A DNA stretch of 35,956 nucleotides from Quinella sp. 1Q7 (GTDB lineage: Bacteria; Bacillota; Negativicutes; Selenomonadales; Selenomonadaceae). The stretch's first letter is position 1. Every line of letters begins with the position of its first letter. Positions 15,184 to 22,619 of this stretch are shown here, piece after piece. The notes beneath the pieces were generated by a model. The model was not told the DNA's origin, ran no database searches, and saw nothing but the letters and a program-made list of their open reading frames with translations. The position numbers and the translations under genes were made by a program. The stretch spans positions 1-35,956 of the forward strand of contig JADEZP010000016.1 of assembly GCA_015206805.1 (NCBI GenBank), in the 5' to 3' direction.

Positions 15184-15750
15184 CGCAAAGTTCAACCTCC
15201 GTAGCGTCGTTCGTCGCGAGCAGAATAATTTTGTCGGACTTGGCGGCGTCAATGGCGGCGGAAAATTTTTTGCGACCGTCGTCGTCGAGATTGGCGGTCG
15301 GCTCATCGAGCAACCAAATTTCGGCGTCGACGGCAAGCACAATCGCGAACTTGAGGCGTTGGCGCATACCCGTCGAAAAATTTTCCGTGCGCACGTTCAA
15401 AGCCGCAACATCAAGTCCGACGCGCGAGGCGAGCTCCGAAATTTTTTCGGCGGACAAATTTTTGCCGCGCAGTCGTGCGAAGAATCTCAAGTTCTCCGTC
15501 GCGGTCAAGGCGTCGTAAATTTTCATGTCGGGCGATACGGCGGCGACTGAAAAATTTTCGGGCAAGGTGACACTGCCGCTGTCGGGACGAATAATTTTTC
15601 CCGCAAGCTTGAGCAACGTCGACTTGCCCGCGCCGTTATGCCCGTCACGCCGATTATCCGTCCGCCGCGCAGATTCAACGTCACGTGACTAAAAATTTCG
15701 CGTCGCCCGAAACTCAAGCTCACGTCGTCGAAAAAAATTTCGTCCGTCAC
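15158..15750 (-). pseudogene. ccmA: Heme exporter ATPase CcmA with a 1-bp P-loop frameshift
   Basis: The GTG at 15750 overlaps the crp/fnr stop (GTGA), with AAGGA upstream, and starts MTDEIFFDDVSLSFGRREIF. At 15641-15643 one base is missing: the frame reads VTGITARASRRC, whereas shifting by one gives HNGAGKSTLLKLAG, the Walker A motif, and runs to the end of the gene. Downstream parts are intact: FSTGMRQRLKFAIVLAVDAE (signature), IWLLDEPTANLDD (Walker B) and LLATNDATEVELCDEAIHL. With the base restored, the protein would have 197 residues, the normal CcmA length. As written, the ATPase cannot be made except by frameshifting. A real mutation and a sequencing error in the GGG/CCC run are both possible. 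Confidence 0.88.
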
Positions 15751-16412
15751 GAAAGTTTGTCCTTGTTGAGGCGCATCCAATGATCGCCGACTTCGACAAG
15801 CCCGTCCGCCTGCATGAGCGAAATTTCCCGCGTGAGCGACGAACGGTTACACTCAAGCTCCTTGGCAAGCTGAACACGCCCCGGAACTTTGACGAGCTCC
15901 GATTGCTGACGGCGTTCGCGTTGCAAAAGGTACAGGATGATTCGTTCGCGCAGATTTTTTTGCGACAGCAGCTCGACCTTCTGCATCATGAGGAGGTTTT
16001 TGCGGCTGAAGGTCTCCAGAAAATTTTTCATAACGATGCCGTGCATTCTGCCGAGTTTGGGACCGGCAATTAGCAGTGAGCGATACGGCACCCACATTAT
16101 CACGGCGTCGGTCGTGAGCTGGACGCTGACTGCGATTAAATCTTCGCCGAGGATTGCCGAGGTCGTCCCGAACATTGCGCCGCTTTCCAAGCTGTGCCCG
16201 ACGGTTTCGTTGCCGAGTCTGTCGAGCGACAGAATTTGCGCTTCTCCGCTGACAATCACGCCGATTTTTGCGTTGGGCATGAACGCTTCAAGCACGCGTT
16301 CGCCGCGCGGATATTCCCTGACGGTCGTGCCCGTGAATTTCATGAACAATTCGATTTCGTTCGGCAACAGGTCTTTAAAGAGCGGGACGCCCTGCAAATC
16401 TTCGCCGGACAT
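15747..16412 (-). CDS. Crp/Fnr-family transcriptional regulator
   Basis: A 221-residue regulator with an N-terminal cyclic-nucleotide-binding-type beta roll and a C-terminal winged helix. The ATG at 16412 follows GGGAGGTG by 9 bp (MSGEDLQGVPLFKDLLPNEI). The effector domain has REYPRGERVLEAF, IGVIVSGEAQIL and SLESGAMFGTTSAI. The DNA-binding domain has NLRERIILYLLQRERRQ, then GRVQLAKELECNRSSLTREI as helix-turn-helix. Of the FNR-type cysteines there is no N-terminal cluster, so an Fe-S oxygen sensor is unlikely; a small-molecule or heme-linked signal is possible. It heads the ccm genes, overlapping ccmA by 4 bp, and probably regulates them. Confidence 0.9.
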   Translation of the reverse strand: MSGEDLQGVPLFKDLLPNEIELFMKFTGTTVREYPRGERVLEAFMPNAKIGVIVSGEAQILSLDRLGNETVGHSLESGAMFGTTSAILGEDLIAVSVQLTTDAVIMWVPYRSLLIAGPKLGRMHGIVMKNFLETFSRKNLLMMQKVELLSQKNLRERIILYLLQRERRQQSELVKVPGRVQLAKELECNRSSLTREISLMQADGLVEVGDHWMRLNKDKLS

Positions 16413-16450
16413 TGCCGCGCACCTCCCGATAAAATTTTGTGGCACGTCGG

Positions 16451-16479
16451 ATTGTATCACACCGCAAAATTTGTAACAA
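16451..16479 (-). promoter_or_regulatory. Promoter of the crp/fnr-ccm operon
   Basis: On the minus strand, TTGTTA (16474-16479), a 17-bp spacer and TACAAT (16451-16456), about 38 bp ahead of the regulator's start. The -35 overlaps the palindrome TTGT-A-ACAA, a candidate operator. Confidence 0.55.
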
Positions 16480-16554
16480 CGCCCGCAGGAAATTTCATTC
16501 GCCGCCCGAATCATGAAAAACTTATCTGCAATAAAAATTTTTGGAGGTAGCGCA

Positions 16555-17121
16555 ATGATAATTTTGGCATCGGGCTCGCCGCGCAGACATGAGCTGTTGC
16601 GGAAGTTGTGCACGAATTTTTTGGTGGAAGTCAGCGACGCGGCGGAAGTTCAATCTGCCGAAAATCCTGCGGCTTTGGCGGTTGAGAACGCCGTTCGTAA
16701 AGCTCAAGCCGTCGCCGACAAACATCCCGACGCGGTAGTAATCGGCGCGGATACAATCGTCGTGCTTGACGGGAAAATTTTCGGCAAACCCGACGGAGCG
16801 TGCGGCGCAGTCGACATGTTGAGTAAGCTTGCGGGCAGGCGACACGAAGTCATCACGGGCTTGGCGTTGATTGTCGGCGGCAAAGTTTTCACGGCGTCGG
16901 AGGTCACGGAAGTTTTCTTCGGCGCAATGACGATTGAGGACATCTGCGAATACGTTGCCACGGGTGAACCGCTCGACAAGTCGGGCTCGTATGCACTGCA
17001 GGGCGGCGCGACTAAATTTATCGAAAAAATTCACGGCGACTGGTCAAACGTCGTCGGACTGCCCGTCTACCGCTTGAGACTTTTGGCGCAGTCGGCGGGC
17101 GTCGACTTCAACGCAACCTAA
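16555..17121 (+). CDS. maf: Maf-family nucleotide pyrophosphatase
   Basis: A 188-residue Maf/YhdE family protein, a cytosolic house-cleaning pyrophosphatase acting on non-canonical or selected nucleoside triphosphates. The ATG at 16555 follows GGAGGTAGCGCA. Signature motifs are ILASGSPRRHELL at the N-terminus, VIGADTIVVLDGKIFGKP in the middle, LAGRRHEVITGLAL, and YVATGEPLDKSGSYALQGG with IEKIHGDWSNVVGLPVYRL near the end. These are complete and typical of the dTTP/UTP branch. The gene is divergent from the crp/fnr regulator. Its stop overlaps the stop of the convergent TIGR04076-like gene by 4 bp. Confidence 0.95.
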   Translation: MIILASGSPRRHELLRKLCTNFLVEVSDAAEVQSAENPAALAVENAVRKAQAVADKHPDAVVIGADTIVVLDGKIFGKPDGACGAVDMLSKLAGRRHEVITGLALIVGGKVFTASEVTEVFFGAMTIEDICEYVATGEPLDKSGSYALQGGATKFIEKIHGDWSNVVGLPVYRLRLLAQSAGVDFNAT

Positions 17122-17432
17122 TCGGCGTCGTCGTCGAGTGTCTCGATCAAAAAGCTCACGGGGCGGAAACCGTCGTTGCAACTCAACAGCGCGGACTTCG
17201 GATTTTTCATCCAGCCGCCGTAAAAATTTTCCGCTCCGTGCGACAAAGCCATAACGAACGGCGAAATCGTTTCCCACGCGCTAAGGCAGAATCCGTCGGG
17301 GCGCGACCAACCGTTTGCAATGAAAACCGCACCCTCGACCATGTCGCAGGCGTTGTCAATCGGATTTTCGTAGCGGGCAATCAAATCGTCGTAACGCGCC
17401 TTGCGAATCACGGTGATTTTAATTTTTTTCAC
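17118..17432 (-). CDS. TIGR04076-family small protein
   Basis: A 104-residue protein with the TIGR04076 pattern: KKIKITVIRKARYDDLIARY at the N-terminus, a cysteine (DNACDMVEGAVF), WSRPDGFCLSAWETISPFVMA, NFYGGWMK and a final SCNDGFRPVSFLIETL. The start is a GTG at 17432, with GGAGGAG 12 bp upstream. Three cysteines at conserved-looking places (about residues 29, 49 and 84) suggest a metal or redox role, but no function is established for the family that I know of. Monocistronic, with its own promoter, divergent from the 91-residue gene at 17580. Confidence 0.8.
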   Translation of the reverse strand: MKKIKITVIRKARYDDLIARYENPIDNACDMVEGAVFIANGWSRPDGFCLSAWETISPFVMALSHGAENFYGGWMKNPKSALLSCNDGFRPVSFLIETLDDDAD

Positions 17433-17465
17433 GCAAGTTCAACTCCTCCGAATGTTTTCGCGCCG

Positions 17466-17494
17466 AATATAACCGTTGCGGCTGTCGGCGTCAA
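17466..17494 (-). promoter_or_regulatory. Promoter of the TIGR04076-like gene
   Basis: Minus strand TTGACG (17489-17494), 17-bp spacer, TATATT (17466-17471), 34 bp before the GTG start. It is back to back with the promoter at 17514-17542. Confidence 0.65.
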
Positions 17495-17513
17495 CGAAAA
17501 TTTCTCGCGTCAC

Positions 17514-17542
17514 TTGTCGCTTGCGGGCGAAGTTGCTATAAT
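17514..17542 (+). promoter_or_regulatory. Promoter of the 91-residue gene and NYN/LOTUS gene
   Basis: TTGTCG (17514-17519), a 17-bp spacer and a perfect TATAAT (17537-17542), 38 bp before the ATG at 17580. Confidence 0.65.
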
Positions 17543-17579
17543 CGCCGCGTGCCCCGAATTTTTGAAAGGAGTTTATATC

Positions 17580-17855
17580 ATGGCAAAACCCGGTAAAGTG
17601 TTTATTTTTTTTAACTGTGACGCCGACAAGAGCGAAGGCTCAATGAACGTTTTTTACAATCGCACGGTCTACAAAGACACGAAAACTTCGCGCAAGAATC
17701 TGTGGAAGAAAGTCAAAGAGGAATACGGCGCGGAACGCATTCAAATTGCGTCCGACAAGCTCGCCGACGTCGAACTTGCCATAACCGAAGGCGATCCCGT
17801 TTCCGCAAGTGACTTTATGCAGTTCGGAGCAATTCGTGCCTTTGAGTGTTATTGA
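17580..17855 (+). CDS. Small protein of unknown function upstream of the NYN/LOTUS gene
   Basis: A 91-residue protein I do not recognise. The ATG at 17580 has a strong SD (GAAAGGAG, 8 bp away). The sequence starts with a beta strand (KVFIFFNCDADKSEGSMNVF), then a basic helix (KTSRKNLWKKVKEEYG), IQIASDKLADVELAITEGDP and an aromatic C-terminal strand (FGAIRAFECY). It has no signal peptide or membrane helix. A dedicated promoter precedes it, and the NYN/LOTUS gene follows 21 bp later with no terminator between, so the two form an operon. A role as a partner or regulator of the NYN protein is inference from position only. Confidence 0.75.
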   Translation: MAKPGKVFIFFNCDADKSEGSMNVFYNRTVYKDTKTSRKNLWKKVKEEYGAERIQIASDKLADVELAITEGDPVSASDFMQFGAIRAFECY

Positions 17856-17876
17856 CCGCCTTTGAGGTTTTCCGCA

Positions 17877-20084
17877 ATGGCTGCAAAAAAAATCGCGCTC
17901 TTCATTGATGCAGACAACATCTCCCCAAAATACGGCAAGCAAATCGTCGCGGCAGTGGAAAGTCGCGGCGAAGTTTTTATCCGCCGAATCTACGGCAACT
18001 GGGAAAAAAATTCTCTGCACGGTTGGAACGACTGCATTCTGAATTTCTCACTGCGCGCCGTCCAACAGCCTGACTTCGTGACCGGCAAGAACGCGACCGA
18101 TATGTCGTTGACGATTGACGCAATGGACGTTCTCCACGAGGGCAAGGCGGAAATTTTCGCGCTGGTGTCAAATGACAGCGACTTTACGCCGCTGGTTATC
18201 CGTCTGCGCGAAGGCGGCATGACGATTATCGGCTTGGGCAACGCCAACGCCTCCAACGCCTTCCGCGCCGCCTGCAGTGAATTCATCGACTTGGACGCGC
18301 CCGAAGTTCAAAACCCCGTCCATAAGCCCAAAACTCCCGCGACACGTTCCGCCGCGCAGGATAATTCGTCGCCCGTGCAAATGTCGCTGTTCGCCGAAAA
18401 TCCCGCGCCCGAAGTCAAACCTGCACACGTCGAGCCCGAACGTCCCGCAAGCTCAAAGGTCGTTTCAATCACGCGGGCGACTGCCGCTCAAAACGACGAC
18501 AGGTTCCGCGCGATTCACGAAATCTTGCACGAGACCGCACGCATTCACGCCGACAGGAAAGGTTTCGTCGCAATGTGTTGGGCGGGGCAAAGCCTTCACA
18601 ATCAACTTGGTATCAGCGTGAAGGATTTCGGCTACGGCTCGCTGTACAAATTCGTCGCCGACTTCCCCAACCTGTACGAAATGATTCACCGTGACAACGG
18701 CAATAATTTTTGTTACCGTTGCCGCACGAAGTTGCGACCCGCGCCCGTCAAAAATCCGCCCGTCATCAGTGTTCCCGTCGAAGATCGACTGCCGAAATTT
18801 CATGACGCCCTGCGCGAGGCGACGACCACTTGCGCCGACGAAGAGGGCTTCGCGAATCTGTGCACCGTCGGCGCGTTTCTCAATCCGAAGGAAATCGGCT
18901 TCGGCGTCAAAAGTCTGGGCTACGGCACGTTGCAAAAATTTATCGTCGCCTTCCCCGACCGCTACGAAATTCGCCGCGTCGACGACAAAATTTTTATTCG
19001 TTGCCTCACGGACGATGAACGCGCTCAAAAACTTCACGACATCCTGCGCGAAACTGCGGCGGCTCATTCGGACGATACGGGCTTCACGGACTTAACCTGC
19101 GCGGGAAATTTCAGCGGCCGGCAACTGCTTGAGCTCATGAATAAATTTCCCGACCGCTACGAAATTCGCCGCGTCGACAATAAAATTTTTTACCGTTGCA
19201 TTTCCGACGCCGAACGCGTCCAAAATCTCCACGACCTTTTGCGCGAAACTGCGGCGGCTAATGCCGATAACGCGGGCTTCACGGATTTGAGTTGCGTGGA
19301 AATTTTCGGCGTCGAACAACTGCTTGAGTTCGTCAGCAAATTTCCCGACCGCTACGAAATTCGCCGCGTCGACGACAAAATTTTTTATCGTTGCATTTCC
19401 GACGCCGAACACGCTCAAAAGCTCCACGACACCTTGCGCGAGACTGCGGCGACTAATGCCGACGCCGAATGCGTTCAAAAGTTCAACGACACCTTGCGTG
19501 AAACTGCGGCGACTAATGCCGACGATGAACGCGTCCAAAAGCTCAACGACACCTTGCGCGAAACTGCGGCGACTAATGCCGACGATAAACGCTTCCAAAA
19601 GCTCCACGACATCTTGCGCGAAACTGCGGCGGCGCGTGCCGACAATTCGGGCTTCACGGATTTAAGTTACGTCGGCAATTCGCTCGGCAAGCAGAAAATC
19701 GGATTCGGCATTCGCAGTCTGGGCTACGGCACGCTACAAAAATTCGTCGCCGACTTCCCCGACCGTTACGAACTGCGCAAGACCGACAAAAAAGTTTTTT
19801 ACCGTTGCCGCGCCAATGAATCGACTGCGCCCGTCGACAATCGACTTAATCAACTGCACGACATCTTGCGCGAGGCGGCGACCGCTCAACACGACGACGA
19901 CGGCTTTTCACTGCTCAATCACGCCGGTCAACAAATCAAACGTAAACATCTGAACTTCAGCATTCGGGATTTCGGCTACGGTCAGCTTCATGAATTCGTA
20001 AGTGCCTTCCCCGACCGCTACGAAGTTGCTCACGATACAAACGGCGGCAAATTCCGCTACCGTTGCAAGCCGTCGCAAAAATAG
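17877..20084 (+). CDS. NYN-domain (LabA-like) protein with an expanded LOTUS/OST-HTH array
   Basis: A 735-residue protein; the ATG at 17877 follows TGAGG by 9 bp. Residues 1-140 are a NYN/LabA-like (PIN-fold) domain: IALFIDADNIS (D11, D13), ATDMSLTIDAMD (D75, D81) and VSNDSDFTPL (D100, D102) supply the acidic metal-binding set, so ribonuclease activity is plausible. After a polar linker come LOTUS/OST-HTH-like modules starting near residues 210, 307, 385, 450, 575 and 659, each with LHDILRETAA, a GF(T)DL turn, FGYGTLQKF and FPDRYEIRR...FYRC. Modules three and four lack the middle GIGFGVKSLGYG part. Between 515 and 574 only the first helix is repeated three times. LOTUS domains bind RNA or G-quadruplexes and usually occur singly beside NYN. 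The protein probably targets RNA; the biological target is unknown. Confidence 0.85.
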   Translation: MAAKKIALFIDADNISPKYGKQIVAAVESRGEVFIRRIYGNWEKNSLHGWNDCILNFSLRAVQQPDFVTGKNATDMSLTIDAMDVLHEGKAEIFALVSNDSDFTPLVIRLREGGMTIIGLGNANASNAFRAACSEFIDLDAPEVQNPVHKPKTPATRSAAQDNSSPVQMSLFAENPAPEVKPAHVEPERPASSKVVSITRATAAQNDDRFRAIHEILHETARIHADRKGFVAMCWAGQSLHNQLGISVKDFGYGSLYKFVADFPNLYEMIHRDNGNNFCYRCRTKLRPAPVKNPPVISVPVEDRLPKFHDALREATTTCADEEGFANLCTVGAFLNPKEIGFGVKSLGYGTLQKFIVAFPDRYEIRRVDDKIFIRCLTDDERAQKLHDILRETAAAHSDDTGFTDLTCAGNFSGRQLLELMNKFPDRYEIRRVDNKIFYRCISDAERVQNLHDLLRETAAANADNAGFTDLSCVEIFGVEQLLEFVSKFPDRYEIRRVDDKIFYRCISDAEHAQKLHDTLRETAATNADAECVQKFNDTLRETAATNADDERVQKLNDTLRETAATNADDKRFQKLHDILRETAAARADNSGFTDLSYVGNSLGKQKIGFGIRSLGYGTLQKFVADFPDRYELRKTDKKVFYRCRANESTAPVDNRLNQLHDILREAATAQHDDDGFSLLNHAGQQIKRKHLNFSIRDFGYGQLHEFVSAFPDRYEVAHDTNGGKFRYRCKPSQK
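19419..19658 (+). repeat. 60-bp in-frame tandem repeat inside the NYN/LOTUS gene
   Basis: Four adjoining 60-bp units begin at 19419, 19479, 19539 and 19599. Each encodes 20 residues of the form KLNDTLRETAATNADDERVQ. The fourth runs into a complete LOTUS module. Units are near-identical in DNA, so the expansion looks recent and length may vary between strains. Confidence 0.9.
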
Positions 20085-20097
20085 TTTCGTCGCTTTA

Positions 20098-20126
20098 TGG
20101 ACAAACGGCGCGGCGTTGTTTATAAT
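20098..20126 (+). promoter_or_regulatory. Promoter of the PTS permease leader
   Basis: TGGACA (20098-20103), a 17-bp spacer starting AACGGCGCGGCG and a perfect TATAAT (20121-20126). The spacer motif GGCGCGGC also occurs in the purF and nitroreductase promoters. Confidence 0.65.
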
Positions 20127-20138
20127 CTTGAAAATACT

Positions 20139-20286
20139 TTGCAAAGGAGGAGGCTTGAAACGAGTCATCCTCCTTTTGCAAGCACGGGGCGGTTTAATCC
20201 CGACTCCAACTAAAAAAATACATTGGAAGGAGCAGTTCACTCGGAGAAAATTTTTTGTATCAGTAAGGAGGTTTTACAATGAGTGA
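20139..20286 (+). promoter_or_regulatory. PTS permease leader: SD-sequestering hairpin with a candidate leader ORF
   Basis: TTGCAAAGGAGGA (20139-20151) pairs with TCCTCCTTTTGCAA (20168-20181), one bulged base. The left arm contains an ideal SD for a TTG at 20155, which opens a 43-codon frame (MKRVILLLQARGG...) that ends at a TGA at 20284-20286, overlapping the first codons of the PTS gene. This layout allows translational control by the hairpin. No U-run follows, so it is not a terminator. The PTS gene has its own strong SD (AAGGAGG), so the leader ORF may be incidental. Confidence 0.45.
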
Positions 20287-22480
20287 CGGAGGCGGCTCGG
20301 CATTTGCCGTAGCGCAACAAATCGGTAAGTCATTGTTCCTGCCGATTGCCGTATTGCCGTTCGCGGGCGTCTTGTTGGGTATCGGCGCATCGTTCTCGAA
20401 TCCGACGACAATCGCGGCTTACGGCTTGGAAAGTGTACTTCACCCCGGTAGCGCAATTTTCAGTTTCATGCTTATACTCTCGAACGTCGGCGGAGCAATC
20501 TTCGGCAACCTGCCGTTGATATTCGCGCTGGCAGTTGCCCTCGGTATGGCGAAGAAGGAAAAAGGTATCGCCGTCCTTGGTTCAGCAATTTTTTATCTGG
20601 TTATGCTGACGACGATCCACGTATTCCTCGGACTCGACGGCTCAATTCACGCGGACGGCTCCATTGACGGCAGCGTCAAGGAAGGCGCAATTGCAACCGT
20701 GCTCGGTATCACGACGTTGCAAATGGGCGTGTTCGCAGGTATCGTTACGGGTCTTGTCGCGGCGGAACTTTGCAACCGCTTCTACAAGACGCAACTGCCG
20801 CCCGCGTTTTCATTCTTCGGCGGCACACGTTTCGTCCCGATTGCCTGTATGATTTTCGGCATCGTGACGGGCGTCATTATGTATTTCGTATGGCCTTTCG
20901 TGCAGAACGGTATCTTCGCGCTCGGCGGCATCGTTCAATCGGCGGGCTACTTCGGAACGTTCTTCTTCGGGTGCTGTGAACGTGCGCTTATCCCGTTCGG
21001 TCTGCACCACATCTTCTATCTGCCGTTCTGGCAAACAGGTTTGGGCGGCACGGCGGTCATCGACGGACAAACCGTCATGGGCGCGCAAAACATCTTCTTC
21101 GCGGAATTGGCGTCTCCGAACACCGAACATTTCTCGGTTGACGCGTGCCGTTTCCTCATGGGCAAATTCCCGTTCATGATGGCGGGTCTTCCTGCGGCGG
21201 CGTTCGCAATGTACACCTGCGCTCGTCCCGAAAAGAAAAAGGCGGCGGGCTCACTGCTGTTTTCCGTCGGCTTGACGTCGTTCCTCACGGGTATCACCGA
21301 GCCTATCGAATTCACGTTCCTGTTCCTTGCGAAAGAACTGTTCGCAATTCACGTGTTCTACGCAGGGCTGTGCTTCGCGGCGTGCCATATCCTCGGCATT
21401 GCAATGGGTACAACATTCTCCGACGGCTTAATCGACTTCATTCTGTACGGCGTGTTGCCCGGTCAAGCAAAATCCAACTGGATGATGATGTTGCCGCTGT
21501 TCGCAGTGGTCGGCGTTGTTTACTTCATCACGTTTAAATTCTTCATTATGAAATGGGATCTCAAGACGCCCGGTCGTGAAGCTGACGACGAGGAAGTCAA
21601 GATGATGTCCAAAGACGAATACCGCAAAGCTACGGGCGTCGGCGTCGCGGGCGGCGGTGCAGGCGGTGCGGCTCTTGCCAACCTTACGCCCGACCAGCAG
21701 AAGTCTGCGGTAATTTTGGGCGGCGTTGGCGGTGTCGACAACGTTACCGAAATTGACTGCTGTGCAACGCGTCTGCGCTTGACGTTGGTTGACGGCTCCA
21801 AAGTCAACGAAGCTGTCCTCAAGTCCACGGGCGCGGGCGGCGTCGTCATCAAGGGTAACGCAATTCAAGTCATCTACGGACCGAGCGTCACAATCGTTAA
21901 GGCGAACTTCGAGGAGTTTGTCGAAGATATTCGCGCGGGCAAGATTGACCGTTCGATTCTTGAAGGCGCAAGCGGTGGCGGCGGCGCGGCTGCTGCGGCT
22001 GAACCCGAAAAACCCAAGATGAAAGATTGCATCCTCGGCGCGCACTTGACGGGTCGTATGATGCTCATGAACGAAGTCCCCGACGACGGCTTTGCCTCGC
22101 GTGCAATGGGTGACGGCGTCGCTGTTGAGCCGACTGAAGGCAAGCTCCTTGCTCCTGCGGACGGCACGATTAGTCTCGTCTTCCCGACAAAACACGCTGT
22201 CGGCATGGTCACGCCCGACGGTGCCGAATTGCTCATGCATATCGGTATCGATACCGTCAAACTCAACGGCGAACACTTCGAAGTTCACGTTTCTGAAGGT
22301 CAGGAAGTCAAACGCGGCGACTTGCTCGTTACCTTCGACATCAAGGCGATCAAGAAGGCGGGCTACCCCGTAACCACGCCGCTCATCGTTACCAACTCGT
22401 CCGCTTACGGCACCGTCCGTCCGCTCAAAACCGGCGACGTCAAGGCAGGCGAAAACGATTTGGTCGAGCTCCTCGGCTGA
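20279..22480 (+). CDS. PTS transporter subunit IICBA, glucose/GlcNAc family
   Basis: A 733-residue fused phosphotransferase permease that imports and phosphorylates a hexose. The EIIC membrane domain (about 1-430) has IGKSLFLPIAVLPFAGVLLG, ERALIPFGLHHIFYLPFW and FLTGITEPIEFTFLF. The EIIB domain has the phosphocysteine motif EIDCCATRLRL (C495, preceded by C494). A Gly/Ala-rich linker leads to EIIA with ADGTISLVF, then LLMHIGIDTVKLNG, whose H654 receives phosphate from HPr. Domain order C-B-A matches Firmicute PtsG. Glucose versus N-acetylglucosamine cannot be settled by eye. The ATG follows AAGGAGGTTTTACA. It has its own promoter, a structured leader and a terminator. Confidence 0.93.
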   Translation: MSDGGGSAFAVAQQIGKSLFLPIAVLPFAGVLLGIGASFSNPTTIAAYGLESVLHPGSAIFSFMLILSNVGGAIFGNLPLIFALAVALGMAKKEKGIAVLGSAIFYLVMLTTIHVFLGLDGSIHADGSIDGSVKEGAIATVLGITTLQMGVFAGIVTGLVAAELCNRFYKTQLPPAFSFFGGTRFVPIACMIFGIVTGVIMYFVWPFVQNGIFALGGIVQSAGYFGTFFFGCCERALIPFGLHHIFYLPFWQTGLGGTAVIDGQTVMGAQNIFFAELASPNTEHFSVDACRFLMGKFPFMMAGLPAAAFAMYTCARPEKKKAAGSLLFSVGLTSFLTGITEPIEFTFLFLAKELFAIHVFYAGLCFAACHILGIAMGTTFSDGLIDFILYGVLPGQAKSNWMMMLPLFAVVGVVYFITFKFFIMKWDLKTPGREADDEEVKMMSKDEYRKATGVGVAGGGAGGAALANLTPDQQKSAVILGGVGGVDNVTEIDCCATRLRLTLVDGSKVNEAVLKSTGAGGVVIKGNAIQVIYGPSVTIVKANFEEFVEDIRAGKIDRSILEGASGGGGAAAAAEPEKPKMKDCILGAHLTGRMMLMNEVPDDGFASRAMGDGVAVEPTEGKLLAPADGTISLVFPTKHAVGMVTPDGAELLMHIGIDTVKLNGEHFEVHVSEGQEVKRGDLLVTFDIKAIKKAGYPVTTPLIVTNSSAYGTVRPLKTGDVKAGENDLVELLG

Positions 22481-22526
22481 ATCATCGGCAACCCAAGTTT
22501 CGAGTGAATATCCTTCCGTAAGCAGT

Positions 22527-22557
22527 GCCCGTCGACAATCGGCGGGCTGATTTTTTT
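22527..22557 (+). terminator. Intrinsic terminator after the PTS gene
   Basis: GCCCGTCGA pairs with TCGGCGGGC around a CAA loop (9 bp, one G-T pair), followed by TGATTTTTTT. Confidence 0.85.
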
Positions 22558-22569
22558 GCCGAATTCCGT

Positions 22570-22598
22570 TTGACGCCGCGCAGAGTTACAGCTAAAAT
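22570..22598 (+). promoter_or_regulatory. Promoter of the PfkB sugar kinase
   Basis: TTGACG (22570-22575), 17-bp spacer, TAAAAT (22593-22598), 21 bp before the ATG. Confidence 0.6.
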
Positions 22599-22619
22599 TT
22601 TTTCGGGGGTGAAGGTTTT

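Noticed and set aside
20139-20181. Ribonucleic antiterminator or intrinsic terminator in the PTS leader
   Set aside because: No U-run follows the hairpin and no overlapping alternative terminator was found.
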